The notes under the pieces were generated by a model. It ran no database searches, was not told where the DNA came from, and was given only the letters and a program-made list of their open reading frames with translations. A stretch of DNA of 64,000 nt from contig JAWKZG010000006.1 of the NCBI GenBank assembly GCA_041396125.1, positions 62,001-126,000 of the forward strand. Reading direction: 5' to 3'. Positions 35,854 to 44,942 of the stretch are shown one piece after another. The DNA comes from JAWKZG01 sp041396125 (GTDB lineage Bacteria; Pseudomonadota; Gammaproteobacteria; Competibacterales; Competibacteraceae). Numbering within the stretch: the stretch's first letter is position 1; each line of letters starts with the position of its first letter. Made by a program: the position numbers and the translations under genes.

Positions 35854-37332
35854 ATGCAACGTTATCAGTTATATATCGATGGCCAATGGTGCGATCCGGC
35901 CAGCGGCGACTGGTTCGAGTCGTTTAATCCCTACACCGGCAAGCCGTGGGCGCTGATTCCACGGGGCAATGAAGTAGATGCAGAGCGGGCCGTGACGGCG
36001 GCGCAGCGTGCTTTCAGCAGCGGTGACTGGCCCAAACTGACCGCCAGTCAGCGCGGACGCTTATTGTGCAAACTGGGCGATCTGATTGCCGCTAATGCGG
36101 ATGCTCTGGCGCAGACCGAAGTGCGTGATAACGGCAAACTGATTGCCGAAATGGGCGGGCAGCTGCGCTATGTACCAAACTGGTATTACTATTATGGCGG
36201 TCTGGCGGACAAGATTGAAGGCTCTGTTATTCCTACCGACCAGCCCGATATGTTCAATTACACCAAGCACGAACCGCTCGGCGTTGTGCTGGCGATTGTG
36301 CCCTGGAATTCGCCGCTGCTGCTGACGTCCTGGAAACTGGCGCCGGCACTGGCAGCGGGTAATACCATTATTATCAAACCTTCGGAATACACCTCGGCCT
36401 CGGCACTGGAGTTTGTCAAACTGGTCGAGCAGGCTGGTTTTCCGCCAGGGGTGGTTAATGTGGTAACCGGCTATGGTGCCGAAGTCGGTGAACCTTTAGT
36501 GGCGCACCCCAAAGTAGCCAAAGTGGCGTTTACCGGCGGCGAGATCGGTGGCGTCAAAGTTTACGAAGCCGCTGCCCGCGGCCTTAAACCGGTGACCCTG
36601 GAACTGGGTGGCAAGTCGCCCAATATCGTGTTTGATGACGCCAAACTGGATGATGCGGTCAAAGGTGCGATTTCGGGCATTTTTGCCGCCACCGGCCAGA
36701 CCTGTATTGCCGGCTCGCGTCTGCTGGTGCAGGAATCCATCTACGATGAGTTCATGGAAAAACTGGTCGACTTCGCCCGTACCGCTAAAATGGGTGATCC
36801 CAGCAATCCCGACACCCAGGTCGGCCCGGTGACTACCCAGCCGCAATACCAGAAAATCCTCAGCTATATTGATATTGCCAAAGGCGAAGGCGCGCAATGC
36901 GCACTCGGCGGTGGCCCGGCGGACAATCCGGAACTGGGCGAGGGCTGGTTCGTGCAGCCAACGATTTTCACCGGTGTGACCAATGATATGCGCATTGCCC
37001 AGGAGGAAGTGTTCGGGCCGGTGCTGTCCGCGATCAAATTCAAAGACGAAGACGAAGCAATCGCTATCGCCAACGACATTCTGTACGGTCTGGCAGCGGG
37101 TGTCTGGACCCAGAACATTAAACGGGCGATTACTGTCTCGGATCGCTTGCAGGCCGGCACGGTCTGGGTTAATACCTATCGGGCAGTAAGCTATATGTCG
37201 CCTTTTGGCGGTTACAAACGTTCGGGGCTGGGGCGCGAGAATGGCAAAGATGCAATCTATGAATATCTGCAGACCAAAAGTGTGTGGATCAGTACCGCCG
37301 ACGATACCCCGAATCCGTTTGTAATGCGCTAA
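35854..37332 (+). CDS. NAD(P)-dependent aldehyde dehydrogenase
   Basis: A 492-residue ALDH-superfamily enzyme that oxidises an aldehyde to the acid. I chose ATG 35854 (MQRYQLYIDGQW) because AGAGAGGA precedes it; an upstream in-frame ATG at 35809 has no ribosome-binding site. The catalytic cysteine is in GQTCIAGSR, the general-base glutamate in LELGGKSPNIV and the cofactor-binding region in VPWNSPLLL and FTGGEIGG. The C-terminal YMSPFGGYKRSGLGRENG is typical of betaine/aromatic aldehyde dehydrogenases. A cyclase-family gene follows after 12 bases and a 3-hydroxyacyl-CoA dehydrogenase gene after that. Confidence 0.92.
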   Translation: MQRYQLYIDGQWCDPASGDWFESFNPYTGKPWALIPRGNEVDAERAVTAAQRAFSSGDWPKLTASQRGRLLCKLGDLIAANADALAQTEVRDNGKLIAEMGGQLRYVPNWYYYYGGLADKIEGSVIPTDQPDMFNYTKHEPLGVVLAIVPWNSPLLLTSWKLAPALAAGNTIIIKPSEYTSASALEFVKLVEQAGFPPGVVNVVTGYGAEVGEPLVAHPKVAKVAFTGGEIGGVKVYEAAARGLKPVTLELGGKSPNIVFDDAKLDDAVKGAISGIFAATGQTCIAGSRLLVQESIYDEFMEKLVDFARTAKMGDPSNPDTQVGPVTTQPQYQKILSYIDIAKGEGAQCALGGGPADNPELGEGWFVQPTIFTGVTNDMRIAQEEVFGPVLSAIKFKDEDEAIAIANDILYGLAAGVWTQNIKRAITVSDRLQAGTVWVNTYRAVSYMSPFGGYKRSGLGRENGKDAIYEYLQTKSVWISTADDTPNPFVMR

Positions 37333-37344
37333 AGGAGCCATGTC

Positions 37345-38385
37345 ATGACACAACGCTGGAAAAACCGCCCGCCTGGCTCGAACTGGGGCGATTTTGGCCC
37401 GGATGATCAACTGGGTCGGCTGAATTTACTGACCCCGGAGAAAGTCAAACAGGGGGCGGCGGAAATCAAGGAAGGACTGAGTTTTTGTCTCAGTTTGCCG
37501 TTGAATTTACCCGGTGGCAATGTGCTGAATCCGCGGCGTTTTCCACCTCGATTACGTCCGACCGAACAAAATGGCGAACTGTGCATCAACTTCCCCAACA
37601 GCCGCCGTGATCCGGCCTTTATCGATGTGGTCAGCGATGACGCGGTGCTGCTGTGGACGCAGTATTCCAGCCAGTGGGACTCGTTTGCTCATATCGGCCA
37701 GCAATTCGATGCCGATGGCGACGGTACGCCGGAGATCGTGTATTACAACGGTTACCGCGCCGGAGAGCACGTTAAAGGGCCGACGGATTATCTGAACAAC
37801 GATAGCCCCACCGGACATGAGTACCAGGGTGTTGACGCCCTCGGCATTCATAATTTTGCAGAGAAGGCGATCCAGGGCCGGGCTGTGCTGTTCGATTTGC
37901 GCGCCCATTTCGGCGATGAGCGTAAATATGTGGATTTCGCCGATCTGGAAGCGATCATGCAGGTGGACAACATCACCGTCGAGAGCGGCGATATGGTGTG
38001 TTTTCATACCGGCTTCGGGCAGCGCATTCTGGACATGGCCGGTCAGCCTGACGCAGAAGTATTGCACGGTGCCTGCGCGGTGCTGAATGGCCGCGATCCG
38101 AAACTGCTGGAATGGATCACCGATAGCGGTGTCGCCGCGCTTTGTGCGGATAATTATGCGGTCGAGGGCATACCCTCAAAACCCGGTTCGGGTCAGCATG
38201 CATTTTTGCCCCTGCACGAACACTGCCTGTTTAAACTGGGGATCCCCCTGGCCGAAATCTGGTATCTCACCGAACTGGCCGGGTGGTTGCGCGCTCATGG
38301 GCGCAACCGCTTCATGCTGACAGCGCCACCGCTGCGTCTGCCGGGCGCGGTGGGCTCACCAGTTACGCCGGTGGGAACCGTCTGA
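37345..38385 (+). CDS. Cyclase-family (PF04199) metal-dependent hydrolase
   Basis: A 346-residue protein of the cyclase/kynurenine formamidase superfamily. The N-terminus GSNWGDFGPDDQLGRLNLLTPE, the central WDSFAHIGQQFDADGDG in the position of the family metal motif HxGTHxD, and the region GDMVCFHTGFGQRILD fit the larger bacterial cyclase-family proteins. In the window's motif the exact HxGTHxD is degenerate (SFAHIGQQFD), so metal binding is not certain. A good ribosome-binding site (AAAGGAGC) precedes the ATG. It is 12 bases downstream of the aldehyde dehydrogenase gene, within the same catabolic cluster. Confidence 0.82.
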   Translation: MTQRWKNRPPGSNWGDFGPDDQLGRLNLLTPEKVKQGAAEIKEGLSFCLSLPLNLPGGNVLNPRRFPPRLRPTEQNGELCINFPNSRRDPAFIDVVSDDAVLLWTQYSSQWDSFAHIGQQFDADGDGTPEIVYYNGYRAGEHVKGPTDYLNNDSPTGHEYQGVDALGIHNFAEKAIQGRAVLFDLRAHFGDERKYVDFADLEAIMQVDNITVESGDMVCFHTGFGQRILDMAGQPDAEVLHGACAVLNGRDPKLLEWITDSGVAALCADNYAVEGIPSKPGSGQHAFLPLHEHCLFKLGIPLAEIWYLTELAGWLRAHGRNRFMLTAPPLRLPGAVGSPVTPVGTV

Positions 38386-38434
38386 GCATTCGCGCTTCAT
38401 TCACAACACAACATAACAAAACGAGGATACTTCA

Positions 38435-39382
38435 TTGGCAAAAGTTACCATCATCGGCAGCGGGTTTATCGGCCGCGCCTGGGCGTCATCAGTTACGCCC
38501 GCGCCGGCCACGATATTGTCTTGTGGGATGCCGACAAGAGCGCGCCGGCCAAGGCAATAACCTATATTGAGGGCGTCTTGCCGACATTGGAGGAATACGA
38601 TCTGCTGGACGGGCAGACGCCGGCGCAATTGCTGGCCCGCTTAAGCAGCGCCGACGACATGGCCGAGGCGCTGGCCGGGGCGGTGCATGTGCAGGAGAAC
38701 ACGCCCGAGAATCTCGATATCAAGCGGACGGTATTTGCGCAGCTGGATCAGCATACGCCAGCCGAGGCCGTGATCGCCAGCTCGACTTCGGCGCTGCTGC
38801 CCTCCAGCTTTACCGAAGCGATGACTACCCGGTCGCGCTGCCTGGTCGTGCATCCGATCAATCCGCCCTATCTGGTGCCGGCGGCGGAAGTTGTGCCCGC
38901 GCCCTGGACCGAGCCGGCGGTCGTCGAGCGTACCCGTGATTTTTACTGGCCGCCGGCCACGCGCCAATTGTGATGAAGCGCGAACTCGACGGCTTTGTCA
39001 TGAACCGGATGCAGGCGCGCTGCTGGAAGAAGCGTTCCGGCTGGTAGCCGATGGTTACGCCTCGATTGAGGATGTCGATATCGGTATCCGCGAAGGGCTC
39101 GCGTTGCGCTGGTCGTTTATGGGGCCGTTTGAAACGATTGACCTCAACGCACCCGGCGGGGTGCGCGATTATGCCGAGCGCTATCAAAGCATTTATGAGC
39201 GTATTTTTCCGTCCATGCAACGACGGGTGGACTGGACCGGCGATATTATGGATACCGTGGAAGAACAACGCCGTCAGGCCGTGCCCGCCGAGCAACTGGG
39301 CGAGCGTCAGGTGTGGCGCGACCGACGCTTGATGGCGCTGGCTGCGCACAAACGCCGGGCAGATAAGGATATCGGACGCTGA
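38435..39382 (+). pseudogene. 3-hydroxyacyl-CoA dehydrogenase (L-gulonate dehydrogenase-like), frame-disrupted
   Basis: A ~315-residue NAD-dependent 3-hydroxyacyl-CoA dehydrogenase. It starts at TTG 38435 with GAGGA upstream; the N-terminal NAD motif is IIGSGFIGRAWA. The frame then shifts (near 38491) to continue as ISYARAGHDIVLWDADKSA and runs to PVVHPINPPYLVPAAEVV-like sequence. Further shifts near 38960 and 39015 lead to EEAFRLVADGYASIEDVDIGIREGLALRWSFMGPFETIDLNAPGG, the C-terminal dimerisation domain. The domain order and motif residues match lambda-crystallin/L-gulonate dehydrogenase-type enzymes. At least three indels break the frame; sequencing error is likely because the sequence is otherwise conserved. 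Confidence 0.78.
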
Positions 39383-39488
39383 CAGCGTTGCTGCTGATTA
39401 CCCGTTAAGGGAATGCTGCGCAGTGCGGGCCGGGTATCACGTGATACCCGGCCCGCAATAGTTATCGCCGCAGGTTATTGGCGGTCGG

Positions 39489-41513
39489 TCAGCTGACTTT
39501 GCTGTCCGGCAGCTCCAGCCCCAGCGCCCGGATGTGCTGAATCTCATCACGGATGCGGGCTGCCTCTTCAAACTCCAGATCGCGGGCGTGTTTATACATC
39601 TGCTGTTCCAGCTGCTTGATTTTCTGTATCAGCTTGGCCGGTGACATATGGGCATACTGGGCCGTGTCTTCGGCAATCCGGGCCAGTTTCCCGGTCGATT
39701 GAGGCCGACCGCTATAGGCGCCTTCCATCACATCGGTCACCGCTTTGCTGATCGATTGCGGAGTAATATTGTGCGTCTTATTGTAAGCCGTTTGTTTGAT
39801 ACGGCGGCGTTCGGTTTCGTCCATGGCGCGCTGCATCGAGCCAGTGATTTTATCAGCGTACAAAATAGCTTTACCGTTGAGATTGCGCGCCGCCCGCCCG
39901 ATGGTCTGGATCAGGGAGCGTTCGGAGCGTAAAAAGCCTTCCTTATCGGCATCCAGAATGGCCACCAGCGAGACTTCCGGCATATCCAGTCCTTCCCGCA
40001 GCAGGTTGATCCCGACCAGCACATCGAATTCACCCAGGCGCAGATCGCGGATAATCTCGACCCGCTCCACCGTATCAATATCAGAATGCAGATAGCGCAC
40101 CCGAACATCGTGCTCGGCCAGATACTCGGTTAAGTCCTCGGCCATTTTCTTGGTCAGTGTGGTCACCAGTACCCGTTCTTCAACGGCAACGCGCAGGTGA
40201 ATCTCGGACAGTAAATCGTCGACCTGAGTAATGGCCGGGCGGACTTCCAGCTCAGGATCGATCAAACCGGTGGGACGTACAACCTGCTCCGCGACCTGAT
40301 CTGAGTGCTCGTTTTCGTAGGGACCGGGCGTGGCCGAGACGAAAATAATCTGCGTGGTGCGCTGTTCGAATTCATCGAAGCGCAAAGGCCGGTTATCCAG
40401 TGCCGAGGGCAGGCGGAATCCGTATTCGACCAGGGTTTCCTTGCGCGAACGATCGCCCCGGTACATGCCGCCAAGCTGCGGCACGGTAACATGCGACTCG
40501 TCGATAAACACCAGCGCATCCGGCGGCAGATAATCCAGCAGGGTAGGGGGTGGTTCACCGGGCTGGCGGCCGGAAAGATGGCGCGAGTAATTCTCGATGC
40601 CGGAGCAGTAGCCCAGTTCCTGCAGCATTTCCAGATCGAACAGCGTGCGTTGTTCCAGCCGCTGGGCTTCCAGCAGCTTGTTTTGGGCGTGCAGCTCCGC
40701 CAGTCGTTCGCGCAATTCATCGCGGATACTGCCGATAGCCTGCAGCACTTTATCGCGCGGCGTCACATAATGGGTTTTCGGATATACCGTTAAACGCGGT
40801 ACCTTGCGCAGAATCTGTCCGGTCAGCGGATCGAAAAAGCTTAAATTTTCAACCTCGTCATCGAACAGCTCCACCCGTACCGCTTCGCGTTCTTCTTCCG
40901 CCGGATGGATATCGATGACCTCACCGCGTACCCGATAAGTACCGCGGGTCAGTTCGAGATCGTTGCGGGTGTATTGCAGTTCAGCCAGACGGCGCAGAAT
41001 GGCGCGCTGGTCGACTTTTTCACCGCGTGCCAGATGCAGAATCATCTTCATGTACGAGTTTGGGTCACCCAGACCGTAAATGGAGGACACCGTGGCTACG
41101 ATAATGGTGTCGGGACGTTCCAGAATGGCCTTAGTCGCGGACAGACGCATTTGTTCAATATGCTCATTGACCGCCGCGTCTTTTTCGATAAAGGTATCAG
41201 ACGATGGCACATAGGCTTCCGGCTGATAGTAATCGTAATAGCTGACGAAATACTCCACCGAGTTCTTCGGAAAAAAGCTTTTCATCTCGCCATACAGCTG
41301 GGCAGCCAGGGTTTTATTGGGTGCCAGCACCAGGGCCGGCCGCTGCAGCGCCTGGATGACATTCGCCATAGTGAAGGTTTTACCGCTGCCGGTTACCCCG
41401 AGCAGGGTTTGGTAACTCAGGCCGTTGTCCAGGCCTTCAACCAGTGTTTTGATCGCAGCAGGTTGATCACCCGCAGGTCGATAGCGGGTATTGATTTGAA
41501 ATTTGATGCTCAT
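39489..41513 (-). CDS. uvrB: UvrABC nucleotide excision repair protein UvrB
   Basis: A full-length, 674-residue damage-recognition helicase-like subunit of the UvrABC excinuclease. Walker A is GVTGSGKT (residues 39-46), the damage-binding beta-hairpin contains YYDYYQPEAYVP, and the helicase motif DESHVTVPQLGGMYRGDRSRK follows. The C-terminal RecA-like motif VLVGINLLREGLDMPEVSLVAILDADKEGFLRSE is present. The terminal UVR domain (KIKQLEQQMYKHARDLEFEEAARIRDEI) binds UvrC. The gene is monocistronic here and divergent from the aminotransferase at 41632, with a 12-bp tandem repeat in the intervening space. Confidence 0.98.
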   Translation of the reverse strand: MSIKFQINTRYRPAGDQPAAIKTLVEGLDNGLSYQTLLGVTGSGKTFTMANVIQALQRPALVLAPNKTLAAQLYGEMKSFFPKNSVEYFVSYYDYYQPEAYVPSSDTFIEKDAAVNEHIEQMRLSATKAILERPDTIIVATVSSIYGLGDPNSYMKMILHLARGEKVDQRAILRRLAELQYTRNDLELTRGTYRVRGEVIDIHPAEEEREAVRVELFDDEVENLSFFDPLTGQILRKVPRLTVYPKTHYVTPRDKVLQAIGSIRDELRERLAELHAQNKLLEAQRLEQRTLFDLEMLQELGYCSGIENYSRHLSGRQPGEPPPTLLDYLPPDALVFIDESHVTVPQLGGMYRGDRSRKETLVEYGFRLPSALDNRPLRFDEFEQRTTQIIFVSATPGPYENEHSDQVAEQVVRPTGLIDPELEVRPAITQVDDLLSEIHLRVAVEERVLVTTLTKKMAEDLTEYLAEHDVRVRYLHSDIDTVERVEIIRDLRLGEFDVLVGINLLREGLDMPEVSLVAILDADKEGFLRSERSLIQTIGRAARNLNGKAILYADKITGSMQRAMDETERRRIKQTAYNKTHNITPQSISKAVTDVMEGAYSGRPQSTGKLARIAEDTAQYAHMSPAKLIQKIKQLEQQMYKHARDLEFEEAARIRDEIQHIRALGLELPDSKVS

Positions 41514-41525
41514 GGTTTCCCTGTT

Positions 41526-41561
41526 TCATCGAATAGGTCATCGAATGGGTCATCGAATGGG
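41526..41561. repeat. 12-bp tandem repeat, three copies, between uvrB and the aspartate aminotransferase gene
   Basis: TCATCGAATRGG is repeated three times without gaps (41526-41537 with A, the next two with G). It lies in the short divergent promoter region. It may affect either promoter or be a chance slippage product; no LexA-type SOS box is visible to me. Confidence 0.85.
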
Positions 41562-41631
41562 CTTACTGAACGCCTGGCGGGCGATTAGAATGACAATCTG
41601 AAAAAACACAGTAACCGAGAAAGGTGCTCCA

Positions 41632-42825
41632 GTGAGTAATTTGTCTGATTTGTTTGCCGCGCGGGTCCGGCGTGTTAAGGAATCCCCGACCATGGTCGTG
41701 ACAGCCCGTGCCGCCGAGCTGAAAGCCGCGGGCAAGGATGTTATCGGCCTGGGCGCGGGCGAGCCGGATTTCGACACCCCCGACTTCATCAAGGAAGCGG
41801 CTATCCAGGCTATCCACGATGGCAAGACCAAGTATACCCCGGTGGGCGGAACGCCGAGTCTGAAACGGGCCGTATGCGAAAAATTCAAACGCGATAACGG
41901 GTTGGTTTATCAGCCCAATCAGGTGTTGGTCACCAGCGGCGGTAAATTGGGGTGTTATAACCTGGTACAAGTGCTGATCGGGCCGGGCGACGAGTGCATT
42001 ATACCTGCACCGTACTGGGTATCGTACCCGGATATGGTGCTGTTGGCTGATGGCAAGCCGGTCATCATCAAAACCACGGTTGAACAGAACTTCAAGATAA
42101 GCCCCGAGCAGCTGGAAGCGGCGATTACCCCGCGTACCAAAATGCTGTTTTTGAACAGTCCCTCCAATCCTACCGGTGTGGCCTATAGCCGGGCCGAGCT
42201 GGAAGCGCTGGGCGAGGTATTGCGGCGTCACCCCAACATCATTATCGGCACCGACGATATGTACGAGCAGATTCTGTGGGCCGATGAACCGTTTTGTAAT
42301 CTGGTGATGGCCTGTCCCGACCTGTATGACCGGGTGGTGATTTTGCACGGAGTGTCCAAAGCCTATGCCATGACCGGCTGGCGCATCGGTTATAACGTCG
42401 GTCCCAAGCCGATCATGGACGAAATGGCAAAAGTGCAGTCGCAAAGCGCCTCGAATCCCTGCTCGATCTCGCAGGCCGCCGCAGAAGCCGCGCTGCTGAG
42501 CGATCAGAGCTGCATCAAACCGATGCTGAAGGCGTTTAAGGAACGCCACGATTTCGTCTGCCAGAGCTTCCAGGCGCTGAATTCGGTATCTGTTGTACCT
42601 GCTGACGGTGCGTTTTACTCCTTCCCGAACTTCCAGCAGGTGATTGATGCGCGATCAGACCTGAAAAACGATATCGAACTGGCCGAATTTCTGCTGACCG
42701 AGGCCGGTGTCGCGCTGGTGCCCGGTTCTGCTTTCGGCGCAGAAGGGTGCCTGCGATTGTCATTCGCCACCAGCATGGACAACCTGCGTGACGCTCTTGC
42801 GCGCATAAAACGCGTTTTAACGTAA
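41632..42825 (+). CDS. Aspartate aminotransferase (class I)
   Basis: A 397-residue PLP enzyme that interconverts aspartate and 2-oxoglutarate with oxaloacetate and glutamate. It starts at GTG 41632, preceded by GAGAAAGG, with SNLSDLFAARVRRVKESPTMVVTARAAELKAAGKDVIGLGAGEPDFDTP, the opening of the bacterial type Ib aspartate aminotransferases. FLNSPSNPTGVAYS, the pyridine-contacting aspartate in IIGTDDMYEQIL, and the lysine in GVSKAYAMTGWRIGY are intact, with a C-terminal LRLSFATS that places the carboxylate-binding arginine. It is divergent from uvrB and ends 49 bases before tRNA-Asn. Confidence 0.93.
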   Translation: MSNLSDLFAARVRRVKESPTMVVTARAAELKAAGKDVIGLGAGEPDFDTPDFIKEAAIQAIHDGKTKYTPVGGTPSLKRAVCEKFKRDNGLVYQPNQVLVTSGGKLGCYNLVQVLIGPGDECIIPAPYWVSYPDMVLLADGKPVIIKTTVEQNFKISPEQLEAAITPRTKMLFLNSPSNPTGVAYSRAELEALGEVLRRHPNIIIGTDDMYEQILWADEPFCNLVMACPDLYDRVVILHGVSKAYAMTGWRIGYNVGPKPIMDEMAKVQSQSASNPCSISQAAAEAALLSDQSCIKPMLKAFKERHDFVCQSFQALNSVSVVPADGAFYSFPNFQQVIDARSDLKNDIELAEFLLTEAGVALVPGSAFGAEGCLRLSFATSMDNLRDALARIKRVLT

Positions 42826-42833
42826 GCAGGGTG

Positions 42834-42862
42834 TTGACAGTTTCGCGAACAGCCTTTAAGAT
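42834..42862 (+). promoter_or_regulatory. Sigma-70 promoter of tRNA-Asn
   Basis: A perfect -35 TTGACA at 42834-42839 is separated by 17 bases from the -10 TAAGAT at 42857-42862. A GC-rich stretch (TCGCGCC) follows before the tRNA, a discriminator feature seen in stringently controlled stable-RNA promoters. Confidence 0.8.
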
Positions 42863-42874
42863 TCGCGCCTTCAT

Positions 42875-42950
42875 TCCCCGGTAGCTCAGTCGGTAGAGCA
42901 AGTGGCTGTTAACCACTGGGTCGGCGGTTCGAGCCCGTCCCGGGGAGCCA
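42875..42950 (+). tRNA. tRNA-Asn (GTT)
   Basis: A 76-base cloverleaf including encoded CCA. The acceptor stem TCCCCGG pairs with CCGGGGA (discriminator G), the anticodon arm is AGTGG-CTGTTAA-CCACT with anticodon GTT at 42908-42910, and the T-arm contains GGTTCGAGCC. The gene is flanked by its own promoter and a terminator. Confidence 0.97.
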
Positions 42951-42958
42951 AACAAAGC

Positions 42959-42994
42959 AAAGGCTTAGATCAGAAATGGTCTAAGCCTTTTTTG
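42959..42994 (+). terminator. Rho-independent terminator of tRNA-Asn
   Basis: AAAGGCTTAGA (42959-42969) pairs with TCTAAGCCTTT (42980-42990) around a ten-base loop, followed by further T residues. It begins nine bases after the tRNA CCA and also provides the last codons of the truncated ORF on the opposite strand. Confidence 0.9.
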
Positions 42995-43169
42995 TTGGCG
43001 TGACTCGATCGTGACGCAACACGCTGGGGTCACATTGTAGCCACTGCGTTTGCGGCGTCCAGACGATCGAGGGAGCGTATGAACCGGAGCAGGTGAAGTA
43101 GATGCCCGTCATCAGGCCGACGCTGATCGCTGCAATGGTAGGCCAAAGCGTGATTATCGAGTGGTACAT
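42981..43169 (-). pseudogene. Truncated DUF1772-like membrane protein
   Basis: A 62-residue open frame whose start overlaps the stop of the DUF4345 gene (TAATG). The N-terminal helix IAAISVGLMTGIYFTCSG resembles the opening of DUF1772 (anthrone-oxygenase-like) proteins, usually about 150 residues, which often neighbour DUF4345 genes. The frame ends inside the tRNA-Asn terminator hairpin (the KKA codons are hairpin sequence), so the rest of the gene has been lost at this point. The identity rests on one helix and on genomic context. Confidence 0.5.
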
Positions 43170-43582
43170 TACGCTACCTTCCTCGCTGGAAGTCGACGGA
43201 TCATCAGCACCACCAGGCACGCCAGGCCGACGACGGTTTCCAGTGCGGTGGCCTGGACCAGTCCCGTTGCGGGAACACCGTCGAACAGCATGCTCACGAA
43301 GCGCGAGGTGGCGTAAGACAGGTAGATCATCGTCGCAAGCAGCGTGGCCGTATCGGCCCTGCGCCGAACGAATACCGCGCTAAGGATGAACATGCCGGCT
43401 GCGAGTAAAAATCCGGCCGGCGCCTTGAGTTCGTTGAGCAGGCTCACGTTCTTGTCCAGCTTGATACTATTCGAGGCGTAAAAGTCGTTCGGTGACCCGA
43501 GAATCATCGTCGCGACCAGTATCAGCAGCGTACCGGCCAGGAACAGGAGCAGCATTTGGGTTTTGGCAAGCTTCGTGTTCAT
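43169..43582 (-). CDS. DUF4345-family small membrane protein
   Basis: A 137-residue protein with four predicted membrane helices. The segments LLFLAGTLLILVATMILGSP, NELKAPAGFLLAAGMFIL, ATLLATMIYLSYATSRFVSMLFDGVP and ETVVGLACLVVLMIRR match the DUF4345 pattern, including the conserved polar loop before the fourth helix. Function unknown. Divergent from the AraC-type regulator at 43965. The downstream overlapping gene is truncated, and a remnant of an NAD(P)-binding gene lies upstream. Together these look like the remains of an AraC-controlled redox or detoxification operon. Confidence 0.8.
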   Translation of the reverse strand: MNTKLAKTQMLLLFLAGTLLILVATMILGSPNDFYASNSIKLDKNVSLLNELKAPAGFLLAAGMFILSAVFVRRRADTATLLATMIYLSYATSRFVSMLFDGVPATGLVQATALETVVGLACLVVLMIRRLPARKVA

Positions 43583-43635
43583 TTTAGTTCTCCGAAAATT
43601 AGAGCTTAAGGTGGGGGGTGTTGTGACTTGGTGGT

Positions 43636-43821
43636 TTAGGTTTGCTTTCGCATTCCGCTGCGCTCCCCGGCGCTCGAGATCGGGCTCGAATGTCTGCCGT
43701 CGAAAATCACGGTTAAGAGTTCGCTCAGCAGCCTAGAGTAGCCCAGCACTTGCAGCCGGCGGTTGACACGCAGGCCGGTTTTGGCATTTTTGCCGATGAT
43801 CAGAATAAGTGTGCCTTGCAT
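43636..43821 (-). pseudogene. Internally deleted NAD(P)-binding (NmrA-like) protein remnant
   Basis: The 61-residue frame from ATG 43821 starts with TLILIIGKNAKTGLRVNRRLQVLGYS, which follows the opening of short NAD(P)H-binding proteins (ILVLGGTGKTGRRVAERL type). It then jumps directly to LLSELLTVIFDGRHSSP, reminiscent of the C-terminal end of the same family. More than 200 central residues would be missing. Such genes commonly sit between AraC-type regulators and DUF4345 genes. Confidence 0.45.
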
Positions 43822-43964
43822 GGTTTCAGTCTCCTGTGCGATTTCGAAAGAGATCGGCAAACTTTCTTGTGCCGGTGCGGAGAATTCTGAATCAACCAAA
43901 CTGGATTTAAAATCACATAAAATCTAAAATTATTAGCTAATCGTCCAAACTTATCTGAAACCCC

Positions 43965-44942
43965 ATGAGCGATCCCCAGCCGATAACCCCTAACATCGAT
44001 CTAGAGCTTCCGCCCAGCTCCGATCCGCTCGGTGAGGTCTTGAAATTGTTGCAACTGAGCGGCGTTCATTACTGCAGCGCGGAATTGACCGACCCCTGGG
44101 GCATTGAAGTACCGGAGTTGCCGGGTGTCATGAACGTGGAAGTGGTAACTTCAGGCCACTGTTGGATCGAACTCGACGGCCAGACGCCGGTGTTTATGCC
44201 AGAGGGTAGCCTCGCACTGATTCCGCGCGGTCAACCGCACAAACTGCGCGGTAACCCGGACGACAAAACCACATGGCTGGAAGACATTCCGATCGAACGG
44301 ATCGGGGACCGGTTCGAAATCATGCGCTTCGGTGGCGGTGGTCGATTAACCGAGATCACCTATTACGGGGTGCGTTTCGATTCGTACCTGGCCGAGCGGT
44401 TGATCCGACTGTTGCCCGAAATACTGCACGTACGCACGCATGTAGCGGATGACGGCTGGTTGCACAGCACGATTCGCTTCATCGCACAGGAAGCGCGACA
44501 ACGCTTGCCCGGCAGCGAAACCGTCATCACCCGGCTCGCGGATATCTTGGTGATCCAGGCGATTCGCAGCTGGATCGAGAGCGTTCGGGAACAAGAGCGA
44601 GGCTGGATCGCTGCGTTGCACGACCGCCAGATCGGTAAAGCGATGACGCTGATGCATCACCGGCCCGGGCACGATTGGCGTGTCGCGTCACTGGCACGCG
44701 AAATCGGTATGTCGAGATCCGGATTTTCAGCACGCTTCAGCGCGCTAGTGGGCGAATCGGTCATGCAGTATCTCACCGATCTACGCATGCAGTTGGCGCA
44801 CCGTGAGTTACGCCAGAGCGCTGATTCGCTGACGAAAATCGCAGAGCGGGTAGGCTACCATTCCGAGCCCGCCTTCAATCGAGCATTCAAACGGGTCATA
44901 GGGGTGCCCCCCGGAGCGGTTCGCAAAGGCGCTCCGAGCTGA
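43965..44942 (+). CDS. AraC-family transcriptional regulator with cupin N-terminus
   Basis: A 325-residue regulator. The N-terminal half is a cupin-type AraC-binding domain (EVVTSGHCWIELDGQTPVFMPEGSLALIPRGQPHKLRG). The C-terminal 100 residues hold the double helix-turn-helix, with WRVASLAREIGMSRSGFSARFSALVGESVMQYLTDLRMQLAH and IAERVGYHSEPAFNRAFKRVIGVPPGAVRK. It is divergent from the DUF4345 gene and presumably controls that decayed operon. The ligand is not predictable. Confidence 0.92.
   Translation: MSDPQPITPNIDLELPPSSDPLGEVLKLLQLSGVHYCSAELTDPWGIEVPELPGVMNVEVVTSGHCWIELDGQTPVFMPEGSLALIPRGQPHKLRGNPDDKTTWLEDIPIERIGDRFEIMRFGGGGRLTEITYYGVRFDSYLAERLIRLLPEILHVRTHVADDGWLHSTIRFIAQEARQRLPGSETVITRLADILVIQAIRSWIESVREQERGWIAALHDRQIGKAMTLMHHRPGHDWRVASLAREIGMSRSGFSARFSALVGESVMQYLTDLRMQLAHRELRQSADSLTKIAERVGYHSEPAFNRAFKRVIGVPPGAVRKGAPS

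Noticed and set aside
42981..43220. 79-residue minus-strand protein starting at 43220
   Set aside because: The N-terminal 17 residues overlap the DUF4345 gene in another frame; the start overlapping its stop (43169) is far better.
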